This document shows positions 16,328 to 22,996 of a stretch of DNA of 22,996 nt, one piece after another. Numbering within the stretch: the first letter of the stretch is position 1; the number at the start of each line of letters is the position of its first letter. The stretch spans positions 1 to 22,996 of the forward strand of contig JBIOWF010000050.1 in assembly GCA_044868295.1 (NCBI GenBank), given 5' to 3'. Source of the stretch: JBIOWF01 sp044868295. GTDB taxonomy: Bacteria; Actinomycetota; Actinomycetes; Streptosporangiales; Streptosporangiaceae. The position numbers were made by a program, and so were the translations under genes. Below the pieces are notes generated by a model that was not told where the DNA came from, searched no databases, and saw only the letters and a list, made by a program, of their open reading frames with translations.

Positions 16328-16810
16328 ATGGACGCAGCGCGCGCCAGGAAGCTGGCCGACCGCATTCAGCAGGTCGTCGCCGAGATGCTGGAGCGGCGGA
16401 TCAAGGATCCGCGGCTCGGCTTCGTGACGGTGACCGACACCCGGATCACCGCGGATCTGGGTGACGCGACCGTCTATTACACGGTGTTCGGCTCGGAGGC
16501 CGAGCGGGCGGACACCGCCGCCGCGCTGGAGAGCGCCAAGGGCATCATCCGTTCGGAGGTGGGCAGGCAGACCGGGCTGCGGCACACCCCGACGCTGTCG
16601 TTCGTCCACGATCCCCTTCCGGACAGCGCTCGCCACCTCGACGATCTGTTCGCCGTGGCGAAGGCCAAGGATGCGGAGATCGCGAAGAAGGCCGAGGGCG
16701 CGGAATACGCCGGGGACGCCGATCCCTACCGCCTCGAGGAGGAACTCGAGGCCGAGGGCGGAGAGGGCGACGACGAGGCGTCGGACCGCGCGGGACAGCC
16801 CGCGAGGTGA
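16328..16810 (+). CDS. rbfA: 30S ribosome-binding factor RbfA
   Basis: RbfA binds the immature 30S subunit near helix 1 of 16S rRNA and is needed for its maturation, especially in the cold. The KH-like fold is seen in ARARKLADRIQQVVAEMLER, DPRLGFVTVTDTRITADL, the strand VYYTVFG, and the segment SAKGIIRSEVGRQTGLRHTP. The acidic C-terminal tail (from about 130) is poorly conserved in the family. Two starts compete: GTG 16322 and ATG 16328. AAGGGAG lies 7 nt before ATG 16328 and only 1 nt before GTG 16322, so I prefer the ATG. The stop overlaps the next gene by 4 nt (GTGA), which implies coupling to the DHH phosphoesterase. Confidence 0.95.
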   Translation: MDAARARKLADRIQQVVAEMLERRIKDPRLGFVTVTDTRITADLGDATVYYTVFGSEAERADTAAALESAKGIIRSEVGRQTGLRHTPTLSFVHDPLPDSARHLDDLFAVAKAKDAEIAKKAEGAEYAGDADPYRLEEELEAEGGEGDDEASDRAGQPAR

Positions 16811-17847
16811 CGTCCCCCGTGCGAGAGGAAGCCACCAGAACCTGGCTGGACGGCGATTCCCCGTCTCCGGCGGAGGCGGACTGGGAGCGCGCGGTCGCGC
16901 TGATCCGGCGCACGGACACCATCGCGCTGGCGTGTCACGTCTCCCCGGACGGGGACGCGCTCGGTTCGATGCTGGGTTTCGGTCTCGCCCTCCGGCAGGC
17001 CGGTAAGAAGATCACGGCGTCGTTCGGGGACCGGCGTTTCGCCGTTCCCCGGCTGCTGCGGTTCCTGCCCGGCCAGGAACTGCTGGTGGAGCCCTCGGCG
17101 TTCCCCGCCGAGCCCGCACTGATGATCACCTTTGACGCTTCCACCGTGGACCGGCTGGGCCTGCTCGGCCGGAACGCGGGCCGCGCGGGCGACCTGATCG
17201 TGGTCGACCACCACGTCTCCAACACGGGTTTCGGCTCGGTTCACCTGGTCGACCCCGCGGCCGCCGCCACCTCCGTGCTGGTGGAGGAGCTCCTGCGCCG
17301 GCTGGGCCTTTCGGTGAACCGGGACGTCGCCGCGTGCCTGTACACGGCGCTGGTGACCGACACCGGCTCGTTCCGCTACTCGGCGACCACTCCCGCCGCC
17401 CACGCGATGGCCGGGCGGCTGATCGCGGCCGGGCTGCGCCCCGACGAGATCGCGCGCGAGCTGTGGGACCGGTCGCCGTTCGCCTACCTCAGGGTGCTCG
17501 GCGCGGCTCTCGGCCGCGTCACGCTGGAGCCCGCCGCCGCGGCCGGTCACGGCCTCGTGTGGACCTACGTGACCCGTGCGGACCGGGCCGTCAACGCGTT
17601 GCCGTACGACGAGGTGGAAGGCGTGATCGACGTCGTCCGCCGGGTGGACGAGGCGGATGTGGCGGTGGTGCTCAAGGAGGACGACACGGGCTCCTGGAAC
17701 GTCTCCACGCGGTCCAAGGGCGCCGTGAACGTGGGCCGCGCCTGCACCGCTCTGGGCGGCGGGGGCCATCCGAGCGCGGCGGGCTTCGCCTCGCAGCTGC
17801 CTCCCGAGGAGACGATGGCCGCGCTGCGCCCCCTGCTCGATCCGTGA
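16807..17847 (+). CDS. DHH/DHHA1 phosphoesterase, NrnA-like oligoribonuclease/pAp phosphatase
   Basis: A 346-residue cytosolic enzyme of the NrnA type, which degrades very short RNAs (and, in some members, c-di-AMP products or pAp) using two Mn2+ ions. DHH-domain motifs are HVSPDGDALGS (44-54), the aspartate in LMITFDAS (110), VVDHHVSN (132-139) and VTDTGSFRY (183-191). The DHHA1 domain ends with the substrate-binding GGGGHPSAAG (317-326). All catalytic acids and histidines are present. Start GTG 16807 overlaps the rbfA stop by 4 nt. The location after rbfA is the standard actinobacterial order (Rv2837c in M. tuberculosis). Its 3' end has been partly duplicated into the following spacer. Confidence 0.93.
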   Translation: MTSPVREEATRTWLDGDSPSPAEADWERAVALIRRTDTIALACHVSPDGDALGSMLGFGLALRQAGKKITASFGDRRFAVPRLLRFLPGQELLVEPSAFPAEPALMITFDASTVDRLGLLGRNAGRAGDLIVVDHHVSNTGFGSVHLVDPAAAATSVLVEELLRRLGLSVNRDVAACLYTALVTDTGSFRYSATTPAAHAMAGRLIAAGLRPDEIARELWDRSPFAYLRVLGAALGRVTLEPAAAAGHGLVWTYVTRADRAVNALPYDEVEGVIDVVRRVDEADVAVVLKEDDTGSWNVSTRSKGAVNVGRACTALGGGGHPSAAGFASQLPPEETMAALRPLLDP

Positions 17848-17901
17848 TCGGCGCCCCTGCTCGAACGGCTGCGCTGCGCCCCTGCTCAATCCGTGATCGG
17901 C
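17821..17901. repeat. Direct duplication of the 3' end of the DHH gene
   Basis: Bases 17821-17852, covering the last codons and stop, are repeated at 17871-17901 with one base deleted and one G-to-A change. A partial third copy of the motif GCGCCCCTGCTCGAA sits between them (17851-17865). The period is about 50 bp. Confidence 0.8.
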
Positions 17902-17918
17902 ATGCCAGCCGACCTGCG

Positions 17919-17924
17919 TATCCT
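17919..17924 (+). promoter_or_regulatory. Candidate -10 element of truB
   Basis: TATCCT (17919-17924) lies 28 nt before the truB ATG, which would give a short leader starting near 17931. No strong -35 is seen, and truB has no evident Shine-Dalgarno. Confidence 0.3.
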
Positions 17925-17952
17925 CGATTCGTGACCCTGCATTGGACCAGTC

Positions 17953-18852
17953 ATGCGTACGGCTAACGCCAAGCGAACCCCGCCGCCGAGCGGGCTGATC
18001 ATCGTGGACAAGCCCGCCGAGTGGACCTCGCACGACGTGGTGGGGAAGCTGCGCGGCATCGCCGGCACCCGGAAGGTGGGCCACGCCGGGACGCTGGACC
18101 CGATGGCGACCGGGGTGCTGGTGATCGGAGTGGAGAAGGCGACCCGCCTGCTCGGCCACCTCGCGCTGACGGAGAAGGTCTACGAGGCCACGATCAGGCT
18201 CGGCGTCACCACCAACACCGACGACGCCGAAGGCGAGGTCACCGGGACGACCCCGGCCGGGCACGTCGCCGAGGAAGATCTGCACAAGGGGATCGCCGCC
18301 CTCACCGGCCCGATCATGCAGGTGCCGCCGCAGGTCAGCGCCATCAAGGTGAACGGGGAGCGGGCCTACAAGCGGGCTCGCGCGGGTGAGGAGGTCGAGC
18401 TCGCCGCCCGGCCGGTCACGGTGTACGCCTTCGACGTGTCCGGCATCCGGCCGGAAGGCGACGTCGTGGACGTCGACGCCACGATCAGATGCTCCAGCGG
18501 CACCTACATCCGCGCTCTGGCCCGCGACCTAGGGACCGGCCTCGGCGTCGGCGGCCATCTCACCCGTCTGCGCCGCACCCGCGTCGGCCCCTACGACATC
18601 ACGTCGGCCCGCACGATCGACCAGCTCGCGGGGGAGTGCGTGATCCTGCCGATGGCCGACGCCGTCGCCGCGGCCTTCCCGCGCAGGGACGTGACAGAGG
18701 AGGAGGCCCGCCTGGTCGCCCACGGCGGCCGGTTGCCGGCGGCGGGGCTCGGGCCAGGACCGATCGGCGTCTTCGCCGCGGACGGCACGCTTCTCGCACT
18801 CGTCGAGGAACACGGCCGGACCGCCAGGCCCCTCGCCGTCTTCGTTCCTTGA
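17953..18852 (+). CDS. truB: tRNA pseudouridine(55) synthase TruB
   Basis: TruB converts U55 in the T-loop of tRNAs to pseudouridine and also acts as a tRNA chaperone. The 299-residue protein has the N-terminal motif GLIIVDKPAEWTSHDVV (14-30) and the catalytic motif KVGHAGTLDPMATGVL, with the nucleophile Asp49. Also present are YEATIRLGVTTNTDDAEG, the QVPPQVSAIKVNGERAYKRAR block and CSSGTYIRALARDLG. The C-terminal part is the actinobacterial variant, a small PUA-like region ending in LAVFVP. ATG 17953 fits the family N-terminus but lacks a Shine-Dalgarno. The upstream spacer contains the tandem duplication of the DHH gene end. Confidence 0.96.
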   Translation: MRTANAKRTPPPSGLIIVDKPAEWTSHDVVGKLRGIAGTRKVGHAGTLDPMATGVLVIGVEKATRLLGHLALTEKVYEATIRLGVTTNTDDAEGEVTGTTPAGHVAEEDLHKGIAALTGPIMQVPPQVSAIKVNGERAYKRARAGEEVELAARPVTVYAFDVSGIRPEGDVVDVDATIRCSSGTYIRALARDLGTGLGVGGHLTRLRRTRVGPYDITSARTIDQLAGECVILPMADAVAAAFPRRDVTEEEARLVAHGGRLPAAGLGPGPIGVFAADGTLLALVEEHGRTARPLAVFVP

Positions 18853-18853
18853 A

Positions 18854-18892
18854 CCCCCGCGGCGGGGGCTGGTTCCCCGGATCGCCGCGGGG
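18854..18892 (+). terminator. Alternative hairpins between truB and ribF
   Basis: A local hairpin, CCCCCG-CGG-CGGGGG (18854-18868), begins 2 nt after the truB stop. Its left arm can instead pair with a distant segment: CCCCGCGGC (18855-18863) with GCCGCGGGG (18884-18892), a 9-bp stem. The two folds exclude each other. No U-tract follows either. Confidence 0.45.
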
Positions 18893-18956
18893 CATGGGAG
18901 GCTTGTCTTCTGCCGGACGGCGCCGGGCAGCGGCGCGAACAGGAATCGAGGTCGAG

Positions 18957-19901
18957 GTGCGGGGCTGGCACGGACTGGACGACGTGCCCGAGGACTGGGG
19001 CAGATCCGTCGTCACGATCGGCGTCTTCGACGGTGTGCATCGCGGTCACCAGCAGATGGTGGCGCGCGCCGTGGCCATGGCCCGGGACCTGGGCGTTCGA
19101 TCCGTGGCGGTCACGTTCGACCCGCATCCGGACGAGGTGGTCCGCCCCGGCAGCCACCCGCCGCAGCTGACCACTCCGCGGCGCCGCACGGAGCTGCTGG
19201 CGGCGCTCGACGTCGACGCGGTCTGCGTGCTGCCTTTCACGCTGGAGTTCTCCCGGATGTCGCCGGACGAGTTCGTGCAGACGGCGCTCGTGGACCGGCT
19301 GCACGCCGCCGGGGTCGTCGTGGGGGAGAATTTCCGGTTCGGCCACAAGGCCTCCGGCGATCTCGAGACATTGCGGACTCTGGGTGAGAAATACGACTTC
19401 GTGGCTGAAGGGGTGCCTCTGGTGAGCAACGGCGACGCGATCTCGTCCACGCTGGTGCGTGAGCGGCTGGCCGCCGGAGACGTCGAGGGGGCGGCCGAGG
19501 CACTGGGACGCCCGCACCGCGTCGAGGGCGTGGTCGTCCGCGGGCACCAGCGGGGCCGTGCGCTCGGCTTTCCCACCGCCAATGTCGAGTCGCCCCAGCA
19601 CACCGCGATCCCGGCCGACGGCGTCTACGCGGGCTGGCTCCAGTGCACCCAGACGCCCTCGCCCTACGAGGGCCAGCTCTGGCCGGCCGCCATCTCGATC
19701 GGCACCAACCCCACGTTCGAGGGCGTCGAGCGCACCGTCGAGGCCTACGCGCTCGACCGTGACGATCTCGATCTCTACGGCGCGCACGTGGCCGTCGACT
19801 TCTCCGCGCGGCTTCGCGACACCCTGAAATTCGACTCGATCGAGGCTCTGATCGAGCAGATGCACGCTGACGTGGCAGAAGCCCGCCGCCTCACCTCCTG
19901 A
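18957..19901 (+). CDS. ribF: Bifunctional riboflavin kinase/FAD synthetase RibF
   Basis: RibF phosphorylates riboflavin to FMN and adenylylates FMN to FAD. From GTG 18957 it has 314 residues. The N-terminal nucleotidyltransferase carries GVFDGVHRGH (22-31), VTFDPHP, GENFRFGHKASGD (123-135) and ISSTLVRERL (162-171). The C-terminal flavokinase carries GRALGFPTANV (200-210), DGVYAGW and ISIGTNPTF. GTG 18957 has GAGG 5 nt upstream and fits the family start. ATG 18894 would add 21 basic, low-complexity residues and has no ribosome binding site. The spacer to truB contains competing hairpins. I see no FMN riboswitch before it. Confidence 0.95.
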   Translation: MRGWHGLDDVPEDWGRSVVTIGVFDGVHRGHQQMVARAVAMARDLGVRSVAVTFDPHPDEVVRPGSHPPQLTTPRRRTELLAALDVDAVCVLPFTLEFSRMSPDEFVQTALVDRLHAAGVVVGENFRFGHKASGDLETLRTLGEKYDFVAEGVPLVSNGDAISSTLVRERLAAGDVEGAAEALGRPHRVEGVVVRGHQRGRALGFPTANVESPQHTAIPADGVYAGWLQCTQTPSPYEGQLWPAAISIGTNPTFEGVERTVEAYALDRDDLDLYGAHVAVDFSARLRDTLKFDSIEALIEQMHADVAEARRLTS

Positions 19902-19933
19902 CTGACGGTGTGCCGGCCGCTGAGCCGCGGTGG

Positions 19934-19939
19934 TAGCCT
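19934..19939 (+). promoter_or_regulatory. Candidate -10 element of rpsO
   Basis: TAGCCT (19934-19939) would start an rpsO transcript near 19946 with a 5' leader of about 120 nt. The -35 box is weak. A second possibility, the perfect -35 hexamer TTGACA (20028-20033) with CATAGA 17 bp on, would start inside the ribosome binding site and is less likely. Confidence 0.35.
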
Positions 19940-19955
19940 TGCATGTCGGCTATTT

Positions 19956-20048
19956 GCAGCCAGTGTTCGACGCTGCCCGGCTGGCCTGTCACGGCGACTG
20001 TAGGCACGCACGGTCGTTCGCGGGCTTTTGACATCATTCCGCGTGCCT
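19956..20048 (+). promoter_or_regulatory. Structured rpsO 5' leader, candidate S15 autoregulatory element
   Basis: The arms AGGCACGC (20002-20009) and GCGTGCCT (20041-20048) are exact complements closing a 31-nt loop that ends 5 nt before the rpsO Shine-Dalgarno. A second hairpin, CAGTG-TTCGA-CGCTG (19961-19975), or alternatively GCAGC (19956-19960) with GCTGC (19972-19976), lies upstream. S15 represses its own mRNA in several phyla, and distinct leader RNAs have been described, including actinobacterial ones. Identity with that class is inferred and not shown. Confidence 0.45.
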
Positions 20049-20066
20049 CCCATAGAAGGAGATGCA

Positions 20067-20336
20067 GTGTCGCTCGACACCGCCACCACCAAGGCCATCG
20101 TCACCGAGTACGGCACGACCGAGGGTGACACCGGGTCCACCGAGGTCCAGATCGCGCTGCTGAGCAAGCGCATCAGTGACCTGACCGAGCACCTCAAGAC
20201 CCACAAGCACGACCACCACAGCCGCCGTGGGCTGCTGCTGCTGGTCGGCCGCCGCCGTCGCCTGCTGAAGTACCTGCAGGCCAAGGACATCACGCGCTAC
20301 CGCTCGCTCATCGAGCGACTGGGTCTGCGCCGATAG
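20067..20336 (+). CDS. rpsO: 30S ribosomal protein S15
   Basis: The 89-residue S15 is a primary 16S rRNA binding protein of the central domain. The four-helix pattern and conserved segments are present: YGTTEGDTGSTEVQIALLS, HLKTHKHDHHSRRGLLLLVG, RRRRLLKYL and YRSLIERLGLRR. Start GTG 20067 lies 4 nt after an extended Shine-Dalgarno (AGAAGGAGA); the frame is open upstream but those 13 codons lie in the structured leader. Length is typical. A U-tract terminator follows within 7 nt of the stop, and pnp lies downstream, as in most bacteria. Confidence 0.98.
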   Translation: MSLDTATTKAIVTEYGTTEGDTGSTEVQIALLSKRISDLTEHLKTHKHDHHSRRGLLLLVGRRRRLLKYLQAKDITRYRSLIERLGLRR

Positions 20337-20342
20337 CGGACA

Positions 20343-20371
20343 GGGAGCGGTGCCAAACGCCGCTCCCTTTT
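20343..20371 (+). terminator. Intrinsic terminator between rpsO and pnp
   Basis: GGGAGCGG (20343-20350) pairs with CCGCTCCC (20360-20367) around a 9-nt loop, followed by TTTT. It is the most classical terminator in the window, and partial read-through into pnp would be expected. Confidence 0.75.
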
Positions 20372-20650
20372 CCATATCAGGTCAAAATAGGCCTACGAAT
20401 CGGCGAGTCGTCCGCATAGCGGATGGGACGCCGAGCAAACTGAATAACCAAAGACCAGTGCCCCGCGTCCGCAAGCAAGCAGCACGCGCGATCCCGCGGC
20501 GTGAGAGGGCCGGTCCTCGGTAGTGGCCCCCGGTCGGCATGGCGAGAGCCGTACCCGGAACCGGGCGCTTCGATCGAAGACCGGCACTGCACCTGAACGG
20601 GGAGCCGGCAGGATGGATGTGGGGAGACCGATCCGAGAAGGAGGTCCCCC
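20372..20650 (+). promoter_or_regulatory. pnp upstream region and leader
   Basis: This 279-nt non-coding stretch separates the rpsO terminator from pnp. It holds a small hairpin, TCCGC-ATA-GCGGA (20411-20423), extendable by several weak pairs, and CCCGGAACCGGG (20554-20565). A pnp promoter probably lies in the AT-rich part near 20370-20400, but I cannot fix its boxes. In Streptomyces the rpsO-pnp spacer contains an RNase III-cleaved hairpin; whether the one here is equivalent is unproved. Confidence 0.4.
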
Positions 20651-22951
20651 GTGGAGGGTGTCCACAGCACGGAAGCCGTTATAGACAACGGCCCATTCGG
20701 CACGCGTACGATCCGGTTCGAGACCGGCCGCCTCGCGCGCCAGGCGGCGGGCAGCGCCGTCGTCTACCTGGACGACGAGACCATGGTCTTGTCCGCCACC
20801 ACCGCGTCCAAGCATCCGAAGGAGAACTTGGACTTCTTCCCGCTCACGGTCGACGTCGAGGAGCGGATGTACGCCGCGGGCCGGATCCCCGGCTCGTTCT
20901 TCCGCCGGGAGGGCAGGCCGTCCGAGGACGCGATCCTGACCTGCCGCCTCATCGACCGGCCGCTGCGCCCGTCCTTCGTCAAGGGCCTGCGCAACGAGAT
21001 CCAGGTCGTGGCGACCGTCATGTCGCTGCACCCGGACCACCTGTACGACGTGGTCGCCATCAACGCGGCCAGCCTGTCGACCCAGCTCGCCGGGCTGCCG
21101 TTCTCCGGCCCGATCGGCGGCGTCCGCGTCGCCCTGATCAACGGCCAGTGGGTGGCGTTCCCGACCCACTCGGAGCTGGAGGGCGCGACCTTCGACATGG
21201 TCGTCGCCGGTCGCGTGCTGCCCGACGGTGACGTCGCGATCATGATGGTCGAGGCCGAGTCGACCCGCGACACGCTCAAGCTCGTCGCCGAGGGCGCGGT
21301 CGCACCCACCGAGGAGACCGTGGCGCAGGGCCTCGACGCGGCCAAGCCGTTCATCAAGGTGCTGTGCGAGGCGCAGGCCAAGGTGGCGAAGGTCGCCGCC
21401 AAGGAGACCGCCGAGTACCCGATCTACCTCGACTACCAGGACGACGCCCTGGAGGCGGTCGCCGGGGCGGTGAAGAGCGAGCTCGGAGCCGCGCTGACCA
21501 TCGCCGGCAAGCAGGAGCGCGAGGTCGAGATCGAGCGCGTCAAGGCGCTGGCCGCCGAGAAGCTGCTGGCCGACTTCGAAGGCCGGGAGAAGGAGATCGG
21601 CGCCGCGTTCCGGTCGCTCACCAAGAAGCTCATGCGCGAGCGCGTGATCAACGAGGGCGTCCGCATCGACGGTCGCGGCCCCAAGGACATCAGGCAGCTC
21701 AACGCCGAGGTCCACGTGGTGCCGCGGGTGCACGGCTCGGCCCTGTTCGAGCGGGGTGAGACCCAGATCCTGGGCATCACCACGCTGAACATGCTGCGCA
21801 TGGAGCAGATGATCGACACGCTCAACCCTGAGCGGACCAAGCGCTACATGCACAACTACAACTTCCCGCCGTACTCCACCGGTGAGACGGGCCGCGTCGG
21901 CTCGCCGAAGCGGCGCGAGATCGGCCACGGCGCGCTGGCCGAGCGGGCGCTCATCCCGGTCCTGCCGACGCGTGAGGAGTTCCCGTACGCGATCCGGCAG
22001 GTCTCGGAGGCGCTCGGCTCGAACGGCTCCACCTCGATGGGGTCGGTCTGCGCCTCGACCATGGCCCTGCTCGACGCGGGCGTGCCGCTGAAGGAGATGG
22101 TGGCCGGCATCGCGATGGGCCTCATCGGCGAGGGCGACCAGTACGTCACGCTGACCGACATCCTCGGCGCCGAGGACGCCATGGGCGACATGGACTTCAA
22201 GGTCGCCGGCACCAAGGACGTCATCACCGCGCTGCAGCTCGACACCAAGCTGGACGGCATCCCGGCCAGCGTCCTGGCCGCGGCGCTGAAGCAGGCGCGG
22301 GGCGCTCGCCTGGCCATCCTCGACGTGATGCAGGAGGCCATCGACTCCCCGGCGGAGATGAACCCGACGGCGCCGCGCATCATCACGATCAAGGTCCCGG
22401 TCGACAAGATCGGCGAGGTCATCGGCCCGAAGGGCAAGATGATCAACCAGATCCAGGACGACACGGGCGCCGAGATCACCATCGAGGACGACGGCACGAT
22501 CTACATCGGCGCCACCGACGGCCCGTCCGCCGAGGCCGCCCGGTCCCTGATCAACGCCATCGCCAACCCGCACATGCCGGAGGTCGGCGAGCGCTACCTG
22601 GGCACGGTCGTCAAGATCGCCGCCTTCGGCGCGTTCGTCTCGCTGCTGCCGGGCAAGGACGGCCTGCTGCACGTCTCCCAGATCCGCAAGCTGCACGGCG
22701 GCAAGCGGATCGAGAACGTCGAGGACGTCATGAACGTCGGCGAGAAGATCCAGGTGGAGATCGCCGAGATCGACTCGCGCGGCAAGCTGTCGCTGGTCCC
22801 GGTCGAGGTCGTCGAGAAGGAGGCCGCGGAGAAGGGCGGCGATTCCGAGAGCGCTCCTGAGGGCGCGGACGAGGCGCCGCAGGAGGGGCAGCGGTCGGAG
22901 CGACCGCGTCGCAGCCGCACCCGCGGCGGACGGGATGACCGCAACTCGTGA
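20651..22951 (+). CDS. pnp: Polynucleotide phosphorylase (PNPase)
   Basis: PNPase degrades RNA 3'-to-5' with phosphate, releasing nucleoside diphosphates, and can also add tails; Streptomyces homologues were named guanosine pentaphosphate synthetase. The 766-residue protein has a first RNase PH domain (about 10-150, with GRIPGSFFRREGRPSEDAIL), a helical linker and a second, catalytic RNase PH domain (about 330-550). That domain carries FPPYSTGETGRVGSPKRREI, SNGSTSMGSVCASTMAL and the acidic TDILGAEDAMGDMDFKVAGT. A KH domain follows (IGEVIGPKGKMINQIQ), then an S1 domain (GERYLGTVVKIAAFGAFVSL) and an acidic/basic tail. Start GTG 20651 has AAGGAGG 5-6 nt upstream. The stop overlaps the next gene by 4 nt. 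Confidence 0.98.
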   Translation: MEGVHSTEAVIDNGPFGTRTIRFETGRLARQAAGSAVVYLDDETMVLSATTASKHPKENLDFFPLTVDVEERMYAAGRIPGSFFRREGRPSEDAILTCRLIDRPLRPSFVKGLRNEIQVVATVMSLHPDHLYDVVAINAASLSTQLAGLPFSGPIGGVRVALINGQWVAFPTHSELEGATFDMVVAGRVLPDGDVAIMMVEAESTRDTLKLVAEGAVAPTEETVAQGLDAAKPFIKVLCEAQAKVAKVAAKETAEYPIYLDYQDDALEAVAGAVKSELGAALTIAGKQEREVEIERVKALAAEKLLADFEGREKEIGAAFRSLTKKLMRERVINEGVRIDGRGPKDIRQLNAEVHVVPRVHGSALFERGETQILGITTLNMLRMEQMIDTLNPERTKRYMHNYNFPPYSTGETGRVGSPKRREIGHGALAERALIPVLPTREEFPYAIRQVSEALGSNGSTSMGSVCASTMALLDAGVPLKEMVAGIAMGLIGEGDQYVTLTDILGAEDAMGDMDFKVAGTKDVITALQLDTKLDGIPASVLAAALKQARGARLAILDVMQEAIDSPAEMNPTAPRIITIKVPVDKIGEVIGPKGKMINQIQDDTGAEITIEDDGTIYIGATDGPSAEAARSLINAIANPHMPEVGERYLGTVVKIAAFGAFVSLLPGKDGLLHVSQIRKLHGGKRIENVEDVMNVGEKIQVEIAEIDSRGKLSLVPVEVVEKEAAEKGGDSESAPEGADEAPQEGQRSERPRRSRTRGGRDDRNS

Positions 22952-22996
22952 CCACCACGACTCTGTATCCCGGTAAGGACGGTGCCGGCGTCATCC
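22948..22996 (+). CDS. Start of an M16-family zinc peptidase (partial)
   Basis: Only the first 16 codons are in the window, from GTG 22948, which overlaps the pnp stop by 4 nt. They read VTTTTLYPGKDGAGVI. In actinobacteria an insulinase/pitrilysin-type M16 peptidase normally follows pnp and starts with a similar Thr-rich segment, so this is the likely identity. The catalytic HXXEH motif lies beyond the window, so the call rests on context. Confidence 0.6.
   Translation, partial: MTTTTLYPGKDGAGVI

Noticed and set aside
18854..18956. FMN riboswitch upstream of ribF
   Set aside because: The spacer is only about 100 nt and lacks the conserved RFN-element segments; only GC hairpins are seen.
20377..20703. 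Minus-strand open frame in the rpsO-pnp spacer
   Set aside because: It runs into the pnp start, has no recognisable sequence or ribosome binding site, and shares the spacer with terminator and leader signals.

Overview
The window is GC-rich DNA of about 70 percent G+C, with many GTG start codons, purine-rich Shine-Dalgarno sites and strong hairpins that mostly lack U-tracts. This indicates a high-GC actinomycete. The gene order proS - ferritin-like pair - rimP - nusA - rnpM - infB - DUF503 - rbfA - DHH phosphoesterase - truB - ribF - rpsO - pnp - M16 peptidase is the actinobacterial translation/RNA-metabolism block known from Streptomyces and, in part, mycobacteria. A Streptosporangiales-type organism is plausible from the general look of the proteins, but this cannot be proved from the window alone.

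Left part (1-7.7 kb), accessory genes: a small minus-strand ORF with its own terminator diverges from a HutC-type GntR regulator, with a cluster of TTGTNCCAA motifs between them. Then come a 33-bp minisatellite in a 481-bp gap, a GNAT acetyltransferase, a CutC-family protein (probably leaderless), a convergent DUF6986 aldolase-like gene and an adrenodoxin-reductase-type ferredoxin-NADP reductase. After a 22-bp tandem-repeat array follow an orphan hypothetical gene and a polytopic membrane protein.

Middle (7.8-10.7 kb): proS with a clear 3' hairpin, and on the opposite strand an 8-nt overlapping pair made of a Tat-type lipoprotein and a cytosolic DUF4439 ferritin-like protein.

Right part (10.8-23 kb): the translation/RNA block on the plus strand. 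RimP and RbfA mature the 30S subunit, NusA and RnpM act on transcription and RNase P, and IF2 starts translation. The DHH enzyme and PNPase degrade RNA, TruB modifies tRNA, RibF makes FMN/FAD, and S15 is a 30S primary binding protein. The block is broken by candidate regulatory structures: a 13-bp hairpin after infB, alternative hairpins before ribF, a structured rpsO leader, and a true U-tract terminator between rpsO and pnp.

I see no CRISPR array, prophage, intact transposon, tRNA or rRNA, and no clear multi-gene novel system. The unusual content is mainly non-coding: the minisatellite, the near-palindromic repeat array, the phased motif clusters and the leader structures. To this can be added a few uncharacterised proteins.
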